Assembly (NCBI GenBank): GCA_965370045.1
Contig: CBDUSI010000023.1
Location: forward strand, 1 to 45,561
Reading direction: 5' to 3'
Source of the DNA: CAZONU01 sp965370045
GTDB taxonomy: Bacteria; Planctomycetota; SZUA-567; JAKLDR01
Length of the DNA stretch: 45,561 nucleotides
Part shown: positions 41,417 to 45,561 of the stretch, one piece after another
Layout of the letters: the number at the start of each line of letters is the position of its first letter
Numbering within the stretch: the first letter of the stretch is position 1
Program-made: the position numbers and the translations under genes
Notes under the pieces: generated by a model
The model's input: only the letters and a program-made list of their open reading frames with translations
Databases searched by the model: none
What the model was told of the DNA's origin: nothing

Positions 41417-41536
41417 GCGAGCACTTAAGCCCCTAATTCCCAGAACCTTGGCGCTCGGACTGCGTCTAATACATGGGGGAGGTCAAGGAAGTTCCCCGCT
41501 GGCCGGGGAGGGGGCGTGGAGCGTCTTCCGCTCCTT

Positions 41537-41565
41537 TTGACTTTGCCCTCCCTTTCGCGTAGAAT
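41537..41565 (+). promoter_or_regulatory. Promoter of the 41634 kinase gene
   Basis: TTGACT (41537-41542) and TAGAAT (41560-41565) are exactly 17 bp apart, close to the sigma70 optimum. The expected start is near 41572, about 60 bases before the TTG start codon. Confidence 0.7.
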
Positions 41566-41633
41566 GTTAAAAGACAGGGGGTTATGTGCGCGGAGAGGGC
41601 CGGCCGCGGACCTGCCCCGGGGGGAGCCTGCCC

Positions 41634-44600
41634 TTGCCTGACGAAGAGCGCCCGGAAGAGCACGAACCGGACGTCGCCCGCGAATCCGGGCCGGTGGACC
41701 CCGGCGCGGAGACCATTGAGTCCGAGCCCGGCTCGGAACCCGGCTCCCAGCCATCGACCGCGCCGTCGCCCTCTCGCCGCCGGCGGTCCCGGCCGTCCGA
41801 GACCACCTCCCTGCGCGGCCAGGAGTTCGGCGAGTACCACATAGTCGCCGAGGTGGCCCGCGGGGCCATGGGCATCGTCTACCGCGCCGAGCAGAAGAGC
41901 CTGGGGCGCGAGGTGGCCCTCAAGGTGCTGCTGGCCGGTGAGCACGCCTCCGACGCCGAGATCCGCCGCTTCACCCGCGAGGCCCAGGCCCTGGCACGCC
42001 TCAAGCACCCCAACATCGTGCCCATCTACGACATCGGCGAGGTCAACGGCCGGCACTTCTTCACCATGGACTTCATCGAGGGCCAGACCCTCAGCCAGGA
42101 ACTCTCCGAGCGGCAGCTCACCGTCACCGAGGCGTTGCACATCATCGAGCAGGTCGCCGACGCAGTGGCCGCGGCCCACACCCGCGGGGTCATCCACCGG
42201 GACATCAAACCCAGCAACATCATGCTGGACTCCGACGGCGGCGTGCACATCATGGACTTCGGCCTGGCCAAGAGCACCGGCACCGAGACCAAGCACACCC
42301 GCGACGGCACCACCATCGGCACCCCCGCCTACATGCCACCCGAGCAGGCCAAGGGGGACATCTCCCGGGTCGACGAGCGTTCGGACCTCTACTCCATTGG
42401 CGCGGTGCTCTACGAGATGCTCGCCGGGCGCCCGCCCTTCGGCGGCACCAACCTCCTGGAGATCGTCCTGGCGGTGATCAACGAGGACCCGCCGCCGCCG
42501 CGCAGCGTTAACCCCCGGCTGCCCCGCGAGCTCGAAACCATAGTGGTCAAGTGCATGGAGAAGGACCCCGCCCGGCGCTACCACACCGCCGCCGAGCTGC
42601 GCGACGAGATCCGCCGCTACCGGGACGGCGAGCCCATCCGCGCCCAGCCGCCCAGCTTCCTCTACCGGGCGCGCAAGATGGTCCGCAGGCACTGGGTAGC
42701 GCTGTCCATGGTCGCCACGGTGCTGATCGTCGCCGCGGGCGCCTACGGTTACGTGACCTACATCCTCCAGCAGCAGGAGATCGAGCGGGTCGAGGGCAGC
42801 AAGCCGCAGTGGAAGCAGATCGCCCGCTGCGAGTTCGACCCCGGGCCCAAGACGACCGACTGGCAGGCGATCCGCAGCTCCTACGCGGACGCGTATCTCG
42901 ATCCGGTCTCGGCGCTGCCCAAGCCCGGCAAGGTCCAGGACCGCGAGCTGGTTTCCGACAAGCTGGTCTACGGCAGCGCCCGCGCCGTGCTGGACTTCGA
43001 GCTGGCCGCGCCGCTGGGCAAGCGGCCCCTGGGGCTGGGCTTCAGCGGCGACCGCGTGAGCTGCATCTTCCGGCTTTCCCCGGGCCGCCTGCAGCTGGCG
43101 GTTACCACCGACCCGGACAGCACCGTGCCCAGCGCCAAGGTGGTCGCCGACCGGCGACTGCCCGCGCTGAGCGTCGGCAAGGCCTACCGGGCCACCGCCG
43201 AGCGCCGCGGGATGACCCTGCGCTTCCGGCTGGAGGAGGTCCCCGAGGTCGGCAAGCCGACCGAGGTCGTCAGGCTGGCGTACGCGCGCCTTAACCTTTC
43301 CCACTGGCGCTACAAGAACCTCAACGTGGTGCTGCGCGGCGGCAGGGAGGTCCTCCGCCCCCGGCTGCTGGTCATCGAGACGCTGCTCCTGCCGCGGCTG
43401 GCCAGCGCGCTGGTCGGCGCCGACAGCATGTTCTACCGCGGCGACTACAACGGAGCCCTCGAGCAGTACAACGCCATAATCAACCCGGCCGAGGGCGGCG
43501 GCGCCCCGCCCAGCCTCGCCGAACAGGCCGCGGCCCACTGCCGCCTGGGCCTGTACTACGAGATCAAGCGGCAGCCCGACGAGGCCCTGGGACACTACGA
43601 GCAGGCCCGCAAGCTGGCCGACGAGGTCGGCAAGGCCGGCGAGGCCGACGAGGTGCTGAAGGCCGCGCGCTCCGAGGCCCTGCTCCGCGAGATGGCGGTG
43701 CACGGGCGCAGCGGCCAGGCCGGCCGGGTCTTCAGCCTGCTGGCCGAGTTGGAGACGCTCGACGGTCCCTGGATGTGGGACATGGGCGAGCTGGTCAAGG
43801 AGCTGGCCAAGCGCCGCGACCAGGTGCGCCTGGCCCGCGACCTGACCGCCCGGCTCAGGGCCCCGGGCGGCTCGGCGGTGCTGGGCCGCAACGTCAAGGC
43901 GGTCGCCTGGGCGCTGGTGCGGGACAAGCGCGGCACGGATCTCGAGCGTCTGGTGGCCACCTGGGTGGAGCGCCTGGGCCCGGAGCCGGCGCCGCTCCTG
44001 GACTGGGCGCGGCTGGCCGCCGAAGCCGGCGCCGTCGAGAACTGCACCCGGCTGTTCCGCATCGCCGCGCGGCGCCTGAAGCCCGGCAACCGCGAGCTGG
44101 TCTACCACGCCGAGGAGGCCTGCAAGGTCTTCAGCCGGCGCCGCCAGTTCGCCGACGTGCCGCGGGTCATCGCCGCGGCGGGCGGCAGCGGGCTGAAGAA
44201 GGCCTACCTCGACGCCCTGGACGAGGCCCTGGCGCCCAAGGGCCGCGCCGGGCGTGACCAGGCCCTCAAGCTCCTGGCCTTCGCCCGCGACCGCTGGGCG
44301 GAGGACGCGGAGATCGCCAAGCGCTCTCTCCGGCTGGCCGAGGCCTTCTGCGCCGCGGGCGCCTACCGCACGCTGGGCCAGGTATGGCGAGCCTACCCCA
44401 CCAAGCGCCTGGTCGACGTCTACCTCAAGGCCATCCGCGCGGTGCACGACTCCGACGCGCCGGTCGCCGACGCGCTGGACCTCTTGCGCGAGGCCCGCCG
44501 CAACTTCGGAGATCTCCACGTCGGCCTGGCCCAACTGGCCGCCGAGGAGATCGGCGCCAAGTACGCCGAGTGTCGCAACGAGGGCGACTACCGCCTGGTG

Positions 44601-45365
44601 CGCAACGCCCACGAGGCCTATCCCTCGCCGCTGCACCTCAGCAACTTCGTCACCGCCTTCGAGAGCCTGATCTCCAAGGCCCGGCCGCGCTACGACCGCG
44701 CCGGGGCGCTCTTCGCCTACGCGCGCGCCAACCTGGGCCCCGACGCCCGCCTGGCCGAGGCCGTCCGCGTGCTGGTGGAGAACCCCCCGCGGGACGAGGA
44801 CCTGGCCGCCTTCATGCGCCAGCTGGCCACGGTGGAGCAGGCCCTGGCCGGGCGGCGCGCGCAGTTGGCCACCTGGCGCCTGGAGCTGGCCCGCTATCAC
44901 CTGCTGGCCGGCGGCGTGCGCGAGGCGCTGGAGACCTACGAGCGCGTCTGGGACAAGCGCGCCGGCGCGCCCCGCAGCCTGGCCGTCGAGGCCCGCCTGC
45001 GCCGCGGCCTCTTCCGCGCGCTGGGCACCGGCCGCGGCGCGCCCAAGGAGGCCGAGATGCTGCTCGGCGAGGTGCTCAAGACCGCCCGCAAGAAGTCCCG
45101 CGCCCGGGCCATCGCCACGGCGGTGCTGGAGAAGAGCAAGCTGGATACTGAAGCTTTCCGCAAGACGGCCAGCCGCCTGAAGCTCTCCCGCTCGGAGGTC
45201 GAGCTGGTGCTGGCCGCGGCCGCCTCGCTGGCCGGCGACCAGCCCGCCAAGAACGAGCACCTCAGCCGCGCCTACGCGATCATCACCACCGAGGAGAAGA
45301 GCACCGCCTGGCCCTACGAGGTGCTCAAGCTCAAAGTCGACGCCGCGCTGCGCTCACACGGCTAA
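41634..45365 (+). CDS. Membrane Ser/Thr protein kinase with large helical-repeat exterior
   Basis: About 1243 residues. An acidic/Ser/Pro-rich N-terminus (1-60) precedes a PknB-type kinase domain (about 66-335) with all catalytic residues: VALK Lys97, HRDIKPSN (188-195), MDFGLAK with DFG 208-210, and PPEQAKG. One membrane helix follows (about 354-378), then a beta-rich region (about 390-570) that may be a jelly roll, and a long helical-repeat region to the end, TPR-like (for example DSMFYRGDYNGALEQYNAII and CRLGLYYEIKRQPDEALGHYEQARKL). The TTG at 41634 is favoured because GGGGGGAG lies just upstream; the GTG at 41586 would add 16 residues. It should be an active kinase that signals from a periplasmic sensor, unlike the protein at 10691. 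Confidence 0.87.
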   Translation: MPDEERPEEHEPDVARESGPVDPGAETIESEPGSEPGSQPSTAPSPSRRRRSRPSETTSLRGQEFGEYHIVAEVARGAMGIVYRAEQKSLGREVALKVLLAGEHASDAEIRRFTREAQALARLKHPNIVPIYDIGEVNGRHFFTMDFIEGQTLSQELSERQLTVTEALHIIEQVADAVAAAHTRGVIHRDIKPSNIMLDSDGGVHIMDFGLAKSTGTETKHTRDGTTIGTPAYMPPEQAKGDISRVDERSDLYSIGAVLYEMLAGRPPFGGTNLLEIVLAVINEDPPPPRSVNPRLPRELETIVVKCMEKDPARRYHTAAELRDEIRRYRDGEPIRAQPPSFLYRARKMVRRHWVALSMVATVLIVAAGAYGYVTYILQQQEIERVEGSKPQWKQIARCEFDPGPKTTDWQAIRSSYADAYLDPVSALPKPGKVQDRELVSDKLVYGSARAVLDFELAAPLGKRPLGLGFSGDRVSCIFRLSPGRLQLAVTTDPDSTVPSAKVVADRRLPALSVGKAYRATAERRGMTLRFRLEEVPEVGKPTEVVRLAYARLNLSHWRYKNLNVVLRGGREVLRPRLLVIETLLLPRLASALVGADSMFYRGDYNGALEQYNAIINPAEGGGAPPSLAEQAAAHCRLGLYYEIKRQPDEALGHYEQARKLADEVGKAGEADEVLKAARSEALLREMAVHGRSGQAGRVFSLLAELETLDGPWMWDMGELVKELAKRRDQVRLARDLTARLRAPGGSAVLGRNVKAVAWALVRDKRGTDLERLVATWVERLGPEPAPLLDWARLAAEAGAVENCTRLFRIAARRLKPGNRELVYHAEEACKVFSRRRQFADVPRVIAAAGGSGLKKAYLDALDEALAPKGRAGRDQALKLLAFARDRWAEDAEIAKRSLRLAEAFCAAGAYRTLGQVWRAYPTKRLVDVYLKAIRAVHDSDAPVADALDLLREARRNFGDLHVGLAQLAAEEIGAKYAECRNEGDYRLVRNAHEAYPSPLHLSNFVTAFESLISKARPRYDRAGALFAYARANLGPDARLAEAVRVLVENPPRDEDLAAFMRQLATVEQALAGRRAQLATWRLELARYHLLAGGVREALETYERVWDKRAGAPRSLAVEARLRRGLFRALGTGRGAPKEAEMLLGEVLKTARKKSRARAIATAVLEKSKLDTEAFRKTASRLKLSRSEVELVLAAAASLAGDQPAKNEHLSRAYAIITTEEKSTAWPYEVLKLKVDAALRSHG

Positions 45366-45392
45366 CCGGGCCCGTCCCGGGAGTTCCAACCA

Positions 45393-45482
45393 CTTTCACC
45401 ACCAAGACACCAAGGCACCAAGTTGGGGCTCCGGTCGCGGGGGGACCAAGCTCTTTCGCCACCAAGACACAAAGGCACCAAG
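45393..45482. repeat. Two 30-bp direct repeats, 60-bp period
   Basis: CTTTCACCACCAAGACACCA... at 45393-45422 and CTTTCGCCACCAAGACACAA... at 45453-45482 match at 28 of 30 positions. They lie in non-coding DNA at the right edge, after the kinase stop. The type resembles dispersed intergenic repeats; more copies may lie beyond the window. Confidence 0.7.
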
Positions 45483-45504
45483 CCAGTTTTCAGTTTTCGG
45501 CCTT

Positions 45505-45557
45505 CAGTGTTCGGGACTCCTGAACACTGAACACTGAGCTCTGAACACTCACTCTTC
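45505..45557. repeat. Inverted repeat and short ACTGAACACT iterations
   Basis: CAGTGTTC (45505-45512) and GAACACTG (45522-45529) form an 8-bp hairpin with a 9-base loop. The right arm continues as overlapping GAACACTGA units (45522-45536) and CTGAACACTC near 45541. Such short AT-balanced iterations are foreign in base composition to the surrounding genes. No T tract follows, so it is not clearly a terminator. Confidence 0.55.
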
Positions 45558-45561
45558 TTCG

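Noticed and set aside
41584..41633. Upstream ATG at 41584 or GTG at 41586 for the kinase
   Set aside because: The ATG is in a different frame. The GTG lacks a ribosome-binding site, whereas GGGGGGAG precedes the TTG at 41634.
45393..45482. CRISPR array
   Set aside because: Only two repeats, unequal to each other, and no cas genes nearby.

Overview
The window is very GC-rich DNA with third codon positions that are almost all G or C. The genes read as a free-living bacterium with an outer membrane and an elaborate envelope. An Mla/MCE lipid transporter, an ECF sigma/FecR pair, giant membrane Ser/Thr kinases, LemA/DUF3137, secreted NHL-propeller proteins and corrinoid methyl-transfer genes together suggest a Planctomycetota/PVC-like lineage. 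That placement is inference; there is no rRNA or phylogenetic marker here. No transposase, integrase or CRISPR array is visible.

Layout. 3-515: probable 3' end of a gene entering from the left. 630-3668: large secreted protein with a carbohydrate-binding-like region. 3681-7608 (minus): one operon in transcription order RsbW-like kinase, STAS protein, MlaE permease, MlaF ATPase, MlaD/MCE protein, behind a clear sigma70-type promoter. 7742-10593: a 23-codon upstream ORF coupled to an MtaA/UroD-type methyltransferase, a membrane metallophosphoesterase, and a CheD-like protein lacking the catalytic Cys. 10691-15178: a 1495-residue membrane pseudokinase with a split Fn3 domain. 15208-16149: radical SAM protein. 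16211-18350 (minus): ECF sigma factor overlapping a FecR protein with a Lys/Arg/Glu/Gly repeat tail. 18494-27333: a long plus-strand run of tightly spaced or overlapping genes (small protein, trpE, coiled-coil membrane protein, RACo-type corrinoid activator, GT4 phosphosugar transferase, Wzy/ligase with TPRs, two small Cys-rich proteins). 27483-31485: lipoprotein, zinc-finger anti-sigma-like protein with two MraZ-like repeats, DRE-TIM aldolase, cupin. 31504-32025 (minus): DUF116. 32282-37560: tandem NHL/FlgD-like secreted paralogues. 37917-37995 (minus): tRNA-Pro(UGG), with partial copies of its 3' end at 37728 and 32044. 38033-39632 (minus): secreted protein and Ogt-type alkyltransferase. 39869-41416: LemA and DUF3137. 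41634-45365: an intact-motif Ser/Thr kinase. The right end carries short non-coding repeats.

How genes may work together. The RsbW/STAS pair sits in front of the lipid transporter, so phospho-switching of a MlaB-like STAS subunit is a plausible control. The MtaA-like methyltransferase and the RACo-like activator belong to the same corrinoid chemistry although 12 kb apart. The GT4 and Wzy/ligase genes suggest lipid-linked polysaccharide assembly. Readable promoters share a -10 of TATAAT/TAGAAT type at 16-18 bp from a TTG-type -35; the one before 18494 places the transcription start almost on the ATG, so that operon is probably leaderless. Three architectures stand out as possibly undescribed: the RsbW-STAS-MlaEFD operon, the zinc-finger/TM/double-MraZ protein, and the zinc-ribbon pseudokinase with an interrupted Fn3 domain.
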